A stretch of DNA of 53,758 bases from Cyanophora paradoxa (taxonomy: Eukaryota > Glaucocystophyceae > Cyanophorales > Cyanophoraceae): contig QPMI01000028.1 in assembly GCA_004431415.1 (NCBI GenBank), forward strand, positions 1 to 53,758, read 5' to 3'. The position numbers and the translations under genes were made by a program. This document shows, one piece after another, positions 31,387-42,200 of this stretch. Numbering within the stretch: the stretch's first letter is position 1; each line of letters opens with the position of its first letter. The notes under the pieces were generated by a model, which was not told the origin of the DNA, did no database searches, and worked only from the letters and a program-made list of their open reading frames with translations.

Positions 31387-31915
31387 CAGGGTTGTCAGCC
31401 GAAATATTTCGCGCCGAAATATTTCCGAAATATTCCGAAATTTTGGGTAAAATTTCGGGTCCGCCCTTGAAGGGGGTAAAATTTCGGGATATTATATAAT
31501 ATTTTAATCATTATTTAATCAAGAAAAGCCCCTTTTCGCCCCCTGTAGGGGGGTTATGATGGCTTATATGACGTTCACAATCGTATAAAAAGAGCATAGT
31601 CTTCGTGGTACATGCTTTTCAGCACGTTTTACATCGGAATGAGGCCAGAACGTGAGTTGAACCAGTGAAGGGTGGGTACCCCCCTCGAGCTCACCTCCCT
31701 TTCGTTCTGGCGCATTTCCTGGTCGCCACGAGACCCCTAGCACTCGCAAAGAGTTAGATACGATGCTTTACGATGTTGTTAACACGTTTTGCGGAATGCA
31801 ATGTTTTGAGAATATTTCGGACTTTGTATGGCGCTGAAATATTTCGGAAATATTTCCGAAATATTTCGCGAAATTTTGGGTCCCGTTTTGACCGACCAAA
31901 ATTTCTACAACCCTG
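31387..31915. mobile_element. Non-autonomous hAT-type MITE, 529 bp
   Basis: The ends are CAGGGTTGT (31387-31395) and ACAACCCTG (31907-31915). They are flanked by a perfect 8-bp target duplication ACGGTGCC (31379-31386 and 31916-31923), the size made by hAT transposases. Inside both ends are GAAATATTTC-type palindromic repeats. No transposase frame is present, so it would depend on a transposase in trans. The intact TSD suggests a fairly recent insertion. Confidence 0.85.
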
Positions 31916-32040
31916 ACGGTGCCACGCGTACGGCCCACGGTGAGCTCGCCAGTGAGTCGCCTCTGGGCCGGGCCGGGCCGCCCGGGCGCCAACGCCGCCA
32001 AGTACCGTAGTACCGGGGTACTAGTACCGTACTACTGGTA

Positions 32041-32259
32041 CTGTAAGCGTAGTTTTTTAGCCGTGGTAAATAATTGCCGTAAATTGCCGAGAGGCCGAAT
32101 TCGGCAATTTAGCACCACGGCAATTGCTTGAGGGTAGCTAGCTGTTTTCCTAGGCCGCCATAGAGCAGAAATCTGGATTCGGCAATTTATCGCCACGGCA
32201 ATTCCGGTTTTGGGCGAATTCGGCAAATTAACTCCACGGCAATTTAACTACGCCTACAG
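32041..32259. mobile_element. Tc1/mariner (Stowaway-like) MITE, 219 bp
   Basis: Terminal inverted repeats of about 28 bp start CTGTAAGCGTAGTT on the left and end AACTACGCCTACAG on the right. They are flanked by TA on both sides (32039-32040, 32260-32261). The inside holds several (A)ATTGCCG(T/A) inverted units. No coding sequence. A related relic lies near 33,534-33,612. Confidence 0.78.
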
Positions 32260-32528
32260 TAGTCCGACGGTCGAGACGGCGGCGGTTGTTCAAGGTTGAG
32301 ACTAGCTCTGCGTCGCTATTGGCTCTTTCTCTGCGTCGCCATTGGTTCGTGGCCAGACACAGCGCCGCCTCAGTCCGGACTCCGGAGTTCGGACTCCCGG
32401 GTCCGGAGATCGGAGTCATCATCGGACCGAGTCTTCGCCGAGTCTTCGGACTCTCACTGACTCTGACACTGAGTCAGAGGCTACCCGGGTAACTTAGTAA
32501 GTTCGGAGTTCGGAGCCCGGACTTTTGA

Positions 32529-32765
32529 CTCCGGTAACTTAAATTACCGCGCTCTAAACTTTTAGCGCCGGTAAGCGCTTATAATTAAGCTTTAATTTAG
32601 CGCGGTACCAATTGCAAATTACCGCGTTTTCATCCATCAAAATAGCAAAATTAATAATATTAAACACCATTACTGCGAGTCTGCAGCTAGCTGCGCCACC
32701 AAATTACCGGTATCGCGTTCTAACTTTAGTAACAATTTTGAGCGCGGTAGTTATGTCGGGGCGGT
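32529..32765. repeat. Imperfect fold-back repeat
   Basis: The left side has ACTTAAATTACCGCGCTC and the right side, read in reverse complement, has AACTACCGCGCTCAAAA. Several ACCGCG-containing units lie between. It looks like another small inverted-repeat element, but no target duplication was identified and the ends are approximate. Confidence 0.45.
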
Positions 32766-33008
32766 ATTTTTTTACAAGTTGCAATTGGTTTTGCAATTGC
32801 AACGGCAGCTTTCATTTCATTGGAGCGCCAAAAAGTTGCCCAAAACCTCTCCGGACCCGGATTTTTTTAGTTTTCTTTTCGTAATCGCAATCTACATAAT
32901 TATAACCAAGTTTGAATTCTGGGCAACTTCGATTTCTTGCGCATGTTTATATGCCATCGGAATCGATGATCGGATACTATACTGACATATAGTCTACTGC
33001 CAGACTAC

Positions 33009-33530
33009 TGGGGGATTAATTAATATTATATTCCCTTTGACTGTCCTTTTGCCTGCTCTTGATCCTCCTGCTCCGCCTCCTGTGTCCTCCTCGACCTCGT
33101 GCCGTAGCTCTGCCCTTTCGCATCGTCCTGCTTCGCCTCCGCCTCCACGTCGTCTTGTTGTTCCTCTTACTTGTCTGCTTCCTGTTATTTATCTTTCTCA
33201 ATTTTGTCCTCCGCTTCTTAGTGATGTACATGTATACGTAATTCCTTCCGATATTGATGGTCTCTCTAGCTCTGTACATGTCTCTTCTTCGTGTCAGTCA
33301 TCCTCTGTCCCTAGATCTGCTCGATTTTTCGTCTCTTCTCGATCTGTCTCGGGCTCTGTGTCTTTTCTTTTTTATTGTCGATTTTGGCTCTTTGTCTTAT
33401 CTTTCTTCGTGCTCTTGTCTTAGTTATTTTGCTTTTTTGTCTTTATGCCCCCTGGGCAGCCCCCGCAGTGCTGGTGTCTAGAGACTGTGGCCGGTAATTC
33501 ACCAAACAAAATGGGGGATTAATATTGCTT
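33009..33530. repeat. Pyrimidine-rich insert between short direct repeats
   Basis: TGGGGGATTAAT occurs near 33009 and again near 33511. Between them is about 490 bp whose plus strand is strongly C/T-rich. Three overlapping frames are open, which is explained by the lack of A and hence of stop codons rather than by coding. The direct repeats look like target duplications of a retroposed or excised element. Confidence 0.4.
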
Positions 33531-33533
33531 ATT

Positions 33534-33612
33534 AAGCCGTGGTTTTACTGTGATCTTTCAAAGTTTTAAATTACCGTGAATTGCCGAGAGGCCGAATTCG
33601 GCAATTAAGAGC
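33534..33612. repeat. Relic copy of the MITE core
   Basis: AATTGCCGAGAGGCCGAATT followed by CGGCAATT is shared with the element at 32041-32259 (32,090-32,110), together with AGCCGTGG on the left. The outer terminal repeats are missing or diverged, so it is a truncated copy. Confidence 0.5.
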
Positions 33613-34326
33613 CGCAGCAATAGAGTGCATGCAATTCTGATTGCTTCAATTTCTTGTCTTTTAATATTACTTCCTACGGGGGTACTTGTACAGTTGTACT
33701 AGTATATGTCTCTATATATATTGACCGGCCGACGGTTGCGCACGGTGATTGGTCGAAGGTGAATTTTTCAATCGAAATCAAAGGCGAATCGACTGGTCGC
33801 CGATGACTGTGATGACGATCGACATGTTCCGAAGTTCATGATCATGATCATGATCAATCACCATCTGTGACGTGCACGGTCCACGGACTGCCATGGAGTC
33901 CACGGCCCGGCGGACTCACGGAGTCACATGCATATGTACAGATCTACTAGGCTAGAGTCTAGCGGACTCTAGCCTAGTAGACTCGCGTGCACGGTCCTGG
34001 TGTATACGTATACGTACCGTAGTACGCGTGCATAATAAATATTAATTGTGCATTCCCCCCCCCCTCTCCCCCCCCCATTCCCCCGACAACCGTGCGATGG
34101 CCGATCGCGACAACCGTTGAACCGTGAAGTTGCGTGAACTAGCTATCATATACCGGTAGCTAGCGGCTCAGCCTAGCTGCTAGCCTAGTAGCCTAGTAGT
34201 AGCATTCTTCGCGGCCGCGGGCTCCGCGGCCGGGGATCGACATCATAGTTATATCATGCATATGAGAAGAACATTGACTTGAAAGCGCGGTACATCAAAG
34301 TTTTAGTGAGAATTCGAAGATGATGC

Positions 34327-34503
34327 TTTTTTTTTTTAAAGAGCTACGGTGGGCGTGCCCACTCGTAGTACACAACGAGGATACAAGTCACGGTATCGGG
34401 AATCACAAGGATTCGAAGTACAACGAAGCGGAAACAGCAGGAACCGAACCCGGGAATCCGGGAGGTCGTAGCACGACCTTATACCACTGCGCTAAAGCGC
34501 GGG
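34327..34503 (-). mobile_element. tRNA-derived SINE
   Basis: Read on the minus strand, the element begins with a tRNA-like head: A box TAGCGCAGTGGTA and B box GGTTCGGTTCC, the RNA polymerase III promoter elements. A roughly 100-bp unrelated body follows and it ends in A(11). TGATGC flanks it on both sides (34321-34326 and 34504-34509), a likely 6-bp target duplication. The acceptor stem cannot be formed, so it is not a working tRNA gene. Confidence 0.72.
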
Positions 34504-35023
34504 TGATGCGATGATCCAGCACTCAGAATTATATCTTCGACGTCTATAACACTTCCGCCTACTCCCGGAGTCCGCATGCGCAGCATCAGCGCGTCGGACA
34601 CGTTGCCGCCGCTAAGGTCGCCCGCCGGCGGCGGCTCAGCGGCTGCGCCCGCGGCGTCCGCGATCGCCTGACCGTTGGGTTCAGGATGCAAGTGCCCGCC
34701 GCTGCCCGGTCGGCGGTGCGGGTTCGGCTGACGCTACAGCCACGGCTGCAGCCGCGGGTGTCTGGCGCTGCACAGGGTCCGGGCTGGCGCTGGCGACCGA
34801 GCCCGCCTGGCCATGGCCGTAGCCTTCGTGATCGTGGTGCGCGTGCTCGCGATCGATCATGGCCGGCGAGGCGGCGGTCCGGTGGTGCACGGCGCCCCGA
34901 TCGTGAGCGGGAAGCGCGTGCACGTTCGGGCGGCCGAGGCCCGATCCAGCCTTCCCAACCTGTCGGTGCGGTTCGGTGCGGGCCGCCCGGCGGCCGCGCT
35001 CGCGCCCACGCCCGCCCTCGCAC
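34504..35023. other. 3' region of gene 2, possible extra exons
   Basis: Minus-strand frames continue past the cyclase domain (for example HHDHEGYGHGQAGSVASASP near 34,840 and GGNVSDALMLRMRTPG near 34,580). They could be C-terminal exons of gene 2. No conserved domain helps to decide. The last frame runs into the SINE, which would supply its stop codon. Confidence 0.35.
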
Positions 35024-36278
35024 CCGCCGGGTGATGAGGAACGTGGTCATGACGCCCTTGCCCTTCACCTGGACGCCCTGCACCTCCTCCGCCTCGAACT
35101 TCCACCGCACCCGCTCGTACGTGCTGCGCGCGCGCGCGCGTACGCGCGGGCGACGTCAGCCCGGAACCCCGTCTACAATCTAGAGGACGAGGCTGAGGAG
35201 GAGGTGGCGGACCTGGCGGAGACGTTGACGCGGCCCGGGACGCCCGAGGACTCCATCCGCGAGGCCTGGCCATGGGCGCACGCGGAAATCAACGGGAGGC
35301 GCGGGAAATGCGGCGGAAGTCGTGGCCAGCAGCCGCGCACGAGATTAACAGAGTCGCCCCACTGTCGACGTCGGAGGAGCGCCAGGAACCAGTCAGCAAA
35401 TTAAACGGAAAAGCTATATATAGGAAACGGGAAGATCGCAGAGGCATGAGATGCAACGCACGATATCGTAGGCCAACCTTTAATTTGAAGCGGCGAGCAA
35501 GTTTAGACGGGTTATTGAAAAAGTCATCGACGCGACTTCGAGAACGCACCGCTTCGTGCCAATGACGCCTGTGCACGAAGAAAGATTTTAAAAATTAAGA
35601 AAGCCGACGAATCGATCTGGCGCACCGGCAATGATCGGCCCCGTGTGTATGCCCACGCGCATGTTCAAGGAGGTGCCTGTTTCATTCGCCGTCTCGTCAG
35701 AAAGATGGAAACGCCAACGGGAAACGGCCAAAACGAAATCGGTTTTGCAATCAACGCGCCTAGCTCGCGGTTGATGGCGTGGAGGGTCTCGATCATGTCC
35801 AGCGCGAAGTCGATCATGACCTCCGGCGGCAGGCGCGTGTAGCACATGTACGCGTCCCCGCTGCGAAACAAACTTCAGGGAAGAGAGGGACGGGGCGGGG
35901 CGCGCGAAACAGAAACAAAAGCAGAAAGAGAGGCGGGGCGCACATGGTCTTGACCTTGTCGACGCCGTAGGCGTCCACCAGCTCGTCGAAGCGGTTGAAG
36001 AGCTCGGAGAGCATCCTGGCGGCCATCGAGTTCAGGCCGAGGAATCCGGGGAACCCGGGGAACCCGGGCCGAGCGCGAGCGCGCACGCACCCGACCGTGT
36101 CCGCCGGGCTCAGCTCCGACGCGAGGCTCGTGAATCCCACCAAGTCGGAGAACTGTACACACAGTTAGAGCAGACCCGTAAAAAGTTCGAAAAGCAATTA
36201 GCAGCACCAGGATCGTGGCCTCGTCGATGGCGTCGGCGATGATGTCCTCGCCGCCCTGCTTCAGTCGCTCGATGATTG
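35024..36278 (-). other. Gene 2: class III cyclase catalytic domain on ten exons
   Basis: Exons that join in phase are 36208-36278 (AIIERLKQGGEDIIADAID), 36091-36152 (FSDLVGFTSLASEL, first metal Asp), 35944-36015 (ELFNRFDELVDAYG), 35760-35860 (GDAYMCYTRLP, second metal Asp; ends at an apparent GC donor), 35626-35676 (MRVGIHTGPIIA), 35550-35568 (VIGTK), 35462-35477 (LAYDI), 35341-35361 (WGDSVNL), 35213-35265 (ASRMESSGVPGRVNVSA) and 35024-35123 (FEAEEVQGVQVKGKGVM). Asn and Arg of the transition-state site (NLASRMES) are present. All key residues are kept, so the enzyme is probably active. Confidence 0.85.
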
Positions 36279-39200
36279 CTACGTATACGGGTTGGTAAGC
36301 ACCAGGCCAGCAGTATCGATAACACGGGGAGGTCTGCGGGGGTTGAGCTGGGAGGCTATATATATCGCGCACGGTCCGGAAGGATGTTCCTGAGCAGGCG
36401 CTCTCCTCGGCTCTTCTCGGCCTACCGAAGACGATCAGGCGGGTAGGCCGAGAGCGCGGCAAATTAAAGCGAGCACCTGCAGGGCCTCCTCCGCCAGGTG
36501 ACGCTCGGTCACGTCCCTGCGATATTGCGGCCCGGCCCGGCCCAGGCCAACGTTAGCAGAGCGCGCAAACATACAAGACTTGGCGTCTAGTCCGCACCGG
36601 ATGAAGAGGACGAAGAAGGGGCGCCGCCCCGAGCGGCCGCAGCCGACCGAGACGTGCGTCGGGAACGTCGAGCCGTCCTGCCGGAGCCGCAAGCTCAAGT
36701 GCCTCCTCGGGATCGACGGCTCGGAACGGCCAAAGGGACCTTGCGGCGGGCGTGGACGGAGAGCTGGTGCCCGACGAAGCCGGCGAGGCGCTCCTCCTCG
36801 TCGAAGCCGTCGTGGTCGTCCGGGCTCTGGTCGTGCGGGAGCGCCTGAAGAAAAGAGAGTGGGCGAAGCGTCGACGTCCGACGCGTCCAAGGGGGCGGGG
36901 TGCGACTGCGCGCGCACGTCCGGGATGATGGAGGAGACGGGCATGGCGAGGGCCTCGTCGGCGCTCCTGAGAGACGACGTGAGGCGCGAGCTGGGGGGAG
37001 ACGGGCTGTGGGGGCACCAGCCGAGGAGGCCCTCCGCCGCCGCGTTGAAGACCTGGATGGACCCGCGGCTGTCGCAGACGATGATCGCGTCGCTCGCCGC
37101 CTCCTGCAGCGGACGCGTGTGAAGAGCAGGGGCGAGGAGCGGGGGCGGGGGCGGGGCCGACCAGGATGGACTTGGTCTTCGCGCGGTTGTCCTCCAGCAT
37201 GCTCTGCACCGTCCTGCCCTCGCCGGTCGCTGGCGCGGAGTCAGAGCTAGGCAGAGCTGCTCGGAGAAGGCAGGGTGGGAGGAAGACGGACCCATGTACT
37301 CTCGCAGGGCGGGAATCTGCTCGCGAACAAGACGGACGACGACGCGCGCCGTGAAACGGACAGAAACGTCTGAGAGTCCAAAACATGAGAGTTCTTACCT
37401 TCTCGACAACCGCTGGAGGGATCATGAGAAGCATCGACAGCGTCTTCTCGTGCTCACTGCAGCGACAGACAAGAATAATAAGGCGACAGAGATCCGACGA
37501 GGCTCGACCGGGGCGGAGCGGAGGGCGCGGGTGCAAATGCGGACCGGGCGATGCCGCGGACGGCGAGGGGGATGGCGAGGAGGCCGTTGAAGACGATGAA
37601 GGCGACGCCGGCACCGAAGACGATGTCCATGTTCCGCAGCACCGACGCCACCTTCGCGTTCGATCCCGACGGAAATTGAGCAATTTCCACGGCGCTCTAC
37701 ATCTCCTATGGCGACGTCGACGGCCGGGGCCGCGGCACGCGCACCTTGGACTTGGCCTGAACGATGAGCTTGTCGATGAGCCAGTCCAGAAGTTCAGAGG
37801 GGCCGGAGTCGTGCAAGGCCACGGACTGGGGCCGGCGCGTGAGCGAGGGACGGGCGGGGGCGTGGAAACCGAAGGGATGGCGCGCCTGGAGGAAGCGCAG
37901 GGGGCCGTATCCCCAGGAGAAGACGCCCGGGCTGGCCGAGAGGAGCCGTCGCGCCGCCGCGAGGATCTCGAGCATCTGCGCGCGCGTTTAGACAGTGACG
38001 CGTTCGGATTGCGTCCAGACTGAGGCGCGCGGGCCTGGTCGCGGATGGGGGCGCAGGACGGGGGCGACGGCTGGACGCCCGCGGAAGGGTCGGCCTCCGC
38101 CGCGTCGGCTTCGGCGGCGCTGTCCCCGCGCAGGGCCGCCGGCCAGCCCGAGCAGCCGCCCGCGAACGCGTCCTGTCGCGGCTTGTCTGAGGCGCGCGGC
38201 GCTCAAAGAGAGGCGTCGGGCGCGGGCGCACCGGCGGCTTCAGCGTGAGCTCGTCCTGCAGGTCTGTGAGCGAGGACTCGACGAGCAGGGCGGAGCGCAG
38301 CGCCTCTTGGCGCAGCTCCGCCGCGGAAACGGGCGCCGCCCACGGCGCGATCGCTGACGCGGCATACTCCTGCGAGCGCGATCGCGAGGGCGTAACGTTT
38401 GCATCGAGATCTAGACGAGAGGCGGGGGCCGGGCGGGCGGGCGGCGAGCTGTCGCTACCTGGCTCCAGAAGCACACTCCGACGTGGCCTGTCTTCAGGTG
38501 CAGGGCCGCGGATGTCTGCAGGAGCCCGCTCGAGTTCATCTGCCGCCCACGGGCGATCAGAAGCGCAGGCGAATCAAAGGCGACCCCGACCGATCAGTTG
38601 CCTTCAACGAACCGAGAAGAGCGAGAGGGCGATCACGACGATCGTCACGGGGAACGCGAGGGTGACGAGCAGGGCGACGCTGCTCCGCAGCACGAGGCGG
38701 CGCAGCGACAGCGCGCGGTGCGTCCTGCCGGGCCGGCGTCACGGCGTTGATCGATCCCGTACGAGCTCGGGATCGAACGGAAGAGCGCACAGGAGGCTGC
38801 GGTTGAACTCGGCCTCCATCGCGTCCACAGAGGCCTCTTCGGCGATCGAGCCGGCCGACAGCGCCTGCGGTCGCCGCCGAGTCGGACGGTGACACGCCCA
38901 ACACTGGCAGCCGGCCATGGAAATTGAACGGCGCACGGTGCCGGGAACAGTGGTGGCGGGGCCGACGTCGGAGGCGGGCCCGGCACCGGTGACGTTGGTC
39001 GCCATCGAGTTCCGCGGGGAGGCGGCGGCGAGCTTCCGCTTCCCGGGCGGCGCCGGCGAGTCGGCGATCGGGTACGCGGCGCCGTTCGCGGCCGCGGCGA
39101 CGGCAGCGGCCGCCGGCTTCAGCTCGTCGCGATCGCCGCCGGCGCCCTCTCGCTCCTTCTCGCTCTCGATCGCGGCCTCCCTCTCGCCACCCCGCGGCTC

Positions 39201-42200
39201 CCGCTCGCGCTCGCGATTCGCGTCGCCCGCCCTGCCCACCACGTTGATCGCGTTTCGAATCTCCTTGATCGTCGACCGCGGGCTGAGGAGAGGTGAGAGG
39301 TCGAAGTTTACCGCGGACGGGGCGGATTTCGGGCACATTTCGTGGAAGAGCGCCACGACGGCGCGGCGCTCCTTTAAGATGGCGACGACGGACGATGCGA
39401 ACGAGACGACGACGGCGAGGACAAAGGCTCCGAAGAGGCTGCGAAGCGGAGTCAGGGCGCACGCGCGCGCGGCGAATCTCGATTCGAATTCAGAGAAAGA
39501 AATCTAGGTCCGACCAGATGAAGACGACGGCGATGACGCGCGACTCGAAGAGGAGAATCGACCGCGTGTCCTCCACCATCGCGTCCTGCAGACCCGTCCC
39601 GGCCCGCTGGAGAGCCGCCACTGCAGACGCGCTTGTTACTGCAGGGAGATTACAACACGTGTATTACACGGCAGCCGCACCGTTATCAAGGACGAATCGA
39701 AAAGCGGAATCGTTCATGAACTCTGGAGCGCGGAGGGGCCTGACGGGCGGCGCGTCCGACCGGACTTGGCTTGGGGCGAAGGAAACCGCAGCCTTGTTCG
39801 CGGTCTGGTAGACCCCACTCGTTCAAATTCGCAGTAAGAACGTGCGAATTTCGCGGCGAGTCCTCACCTGCGCCGAGCGGCGGAAGAAGGCGTTGATGGC
39901 GTCCATGGCCAGGAGGGTCGTCGTCTGGTTCGGGGGGACGGCGTGCTCGTCGAAGGTGGCGACCGCCTCGCCGGCGCCGAACCACGCCCGCGTCTGGGCG
40001 AAGTCGCTCGGAAGCTTCTCCCGGGCGGACCTGGCGGGAATTCGAGCAGCGTGAGCTACGAGCGCGAGAGCGGCAGATCTAGACACGGTTTGCTCACGTG
40101 ACTGAGAAAGGGCTGTTTAATACATCGTGCATAAACTGAGTGACGGAGCTCGGAGTCAGTCTCTCAGCTTGACTAGAGCATCGGCATTGGAATCCTATTC
40201 ATTCGCGCACGTCGACGTCTCGGTTCAGCCGAGAAATGGCCGTGTCCACGTCGATATTGAAGGGCTGCACCTACGGAACATGACGACACTCAGATAAAAA
40301 ATAAGTTGATCATCGCCACGCGAGAGCAGGGTCGAACCCCCGAGGAAGTGGCCGCAAAGAGAACAGAGCGGGCGCTGTGCGCGATCCGCACGACCTGGGC
40401 ATGCCAAAAGCCATGATCAGGAAGAAGGCGCGAGAATACAAACTCGATCGCGAAGCGAGAAGCAGTTGCCTGCTCTGGTATGCCGGATGCGTGCAAGATG
40501 CGGCGGAAGTACTCGTCCTGAGCTGGAAGGCGCAGCGCGTTTTATTAAAGACATGATTTTCGGCGAGAGAAAGCTAGCAATTAAATCAGACGCACATCCA
40601 CCGATGGTGCGCGCCGTCGCATAAAAAGCAGACAGCACAACCTGCGAGAATAGTTGTTAATCGAATATTGTCAAAAGTTTCTTGAACATAGTAGAAGTTG
40701 CTACGTACGAGGCTGGCGAAGACCGCAGTGAACAGAGTCCGCCGAATTCGGCGCACGACAATCGAGCCCTTGCCCAGCAGTTGCGACCTGACGTGAGGAT
40801 CAGCGCCAATTGCAATCGAAGAACGTTTAACGATCGCGTCCAGTTCGAACCTGTAGTACCGCATGGCCATAATTCGTTCGACCTCCGACTCGTCCCTGGA
40901 ATCAATTGAAGATGTCGTTAGGCAAAAACTCCACAGATACGCATTCAATGATTCATGCGCGCACCTCTCGTCCACCGGGGCGACGGAAATCTCGTATACG
41001 TTGGGCGTGGCGCCGTCGGCTTTGGCACGGTCGGCCGCATCCGGAGAAGCGGGGGCCTCGCGGCCCGGCGAGACCGGAAGGGAGCGGGAGGGTGCCTTGT
41101 GCACCCCGGCCGAAGCCGCCAGCGAAAGCGCAGGCATCGGCTTTGGGTTGGGGTTGAAAACCAGAGTGTTCGCGCCGCTCTCGCGGTCGGGCGCCGCGGC
41201 GGGCGAGGCCCTTGGTATCCCCAGGGCAGCCGCCAGGATGACGGAGGTCCGGCGGTTTGCGCGCTCGATCGAAGGCCTCCGTCCACGCGGCGGCTGCGCG
41301 GGCCACGGCGCCGCCGGCTCCTGCGAAGCCGCAACAACAGCTGCAGCTGGCGCCGGAGCGGAGGACGCGGGAGGAAGGCCTTTCGGCGACAGGAGACCGC
41401 CGACGCCCATCCCGGAGAGGCTGCGAAGGCTCGCCGAGAAACCGCCGCCGCTTCTCGACATCGAAACTGAGCCGGTGGCGCCCTCCGAATTCGAAGCAAC
41501 GTTAACCTGCGGCTTTGGAGATGGCAGCAGCTGCATCCGTCGGCCAGAGTGCTGTTTCACGAAGGTAAGGGCGATCAATATCGCGCGCGCCAGACTCGCA
41601 CGCGCGCGCACGTCGCTGCCGGCGGAGCGCTCAGACTTGAAGGACGAGTTGCCGACGCCGCGCCGCGGGCTCGCGCCGTCGGCCCCGGCCGTCGGAGCCC
41701 CGACGAGGCTCCGCAGCTCCTGCAGTTGCTGCAGCCGCGCGCAACGCGAGCGCACATTAGCCGCGTCAAATCCGCCGCGAGCTCCGTTGCACGAATCGCG
41801 CGCGCGCGCACCAGCGCCAGCCGCACGGAGGTGCGCCCTATCTCGGGCATCGCCGTGCGGAGCCCGTCGGCCTCGCCCCCCTCTTCCCGAGTGCCTCTAG
41901 CCGCGGGCACATGTACAAGCGGCTGCGCGCGGAACGTTAACGCGTCAGAGACGCCGCGCGGCGCAACCAGAACGGAAAGAGAGAACGTCGCGCACGTTCG
42001 GAGAAGGAGTAGTGCTCCTGAGCATAAGCGCGTCCTGCGGCACGGAAGTCAACATCACCGTTAACGTAGAAAGCAGACAGTGTATTATGAACGCAGGCGC
42101 GCGCACGGGGAGGCTCGTGGTGAGGATGGGAGAGAGCTGGCCGTTCGGGGGCGACCGCAGCGGCGGGGAGGTGGGCAGGGGCGGCTGCGGCAGCGCGGCC

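Noticed and set aside
33037-33423. Plus-strand frame of 128 codons
   Set aside because: Three overlapping frames are open because the strand is poor in A; the predicted peptide is only Ser/Pro/Leu/Phe-rich.
34441-34503. tRNA gene
   Set aside because: A and B boxes are present, but the acceptor stem does not pair and the unit continues into a body with an A-tail, so it is a SINE head.
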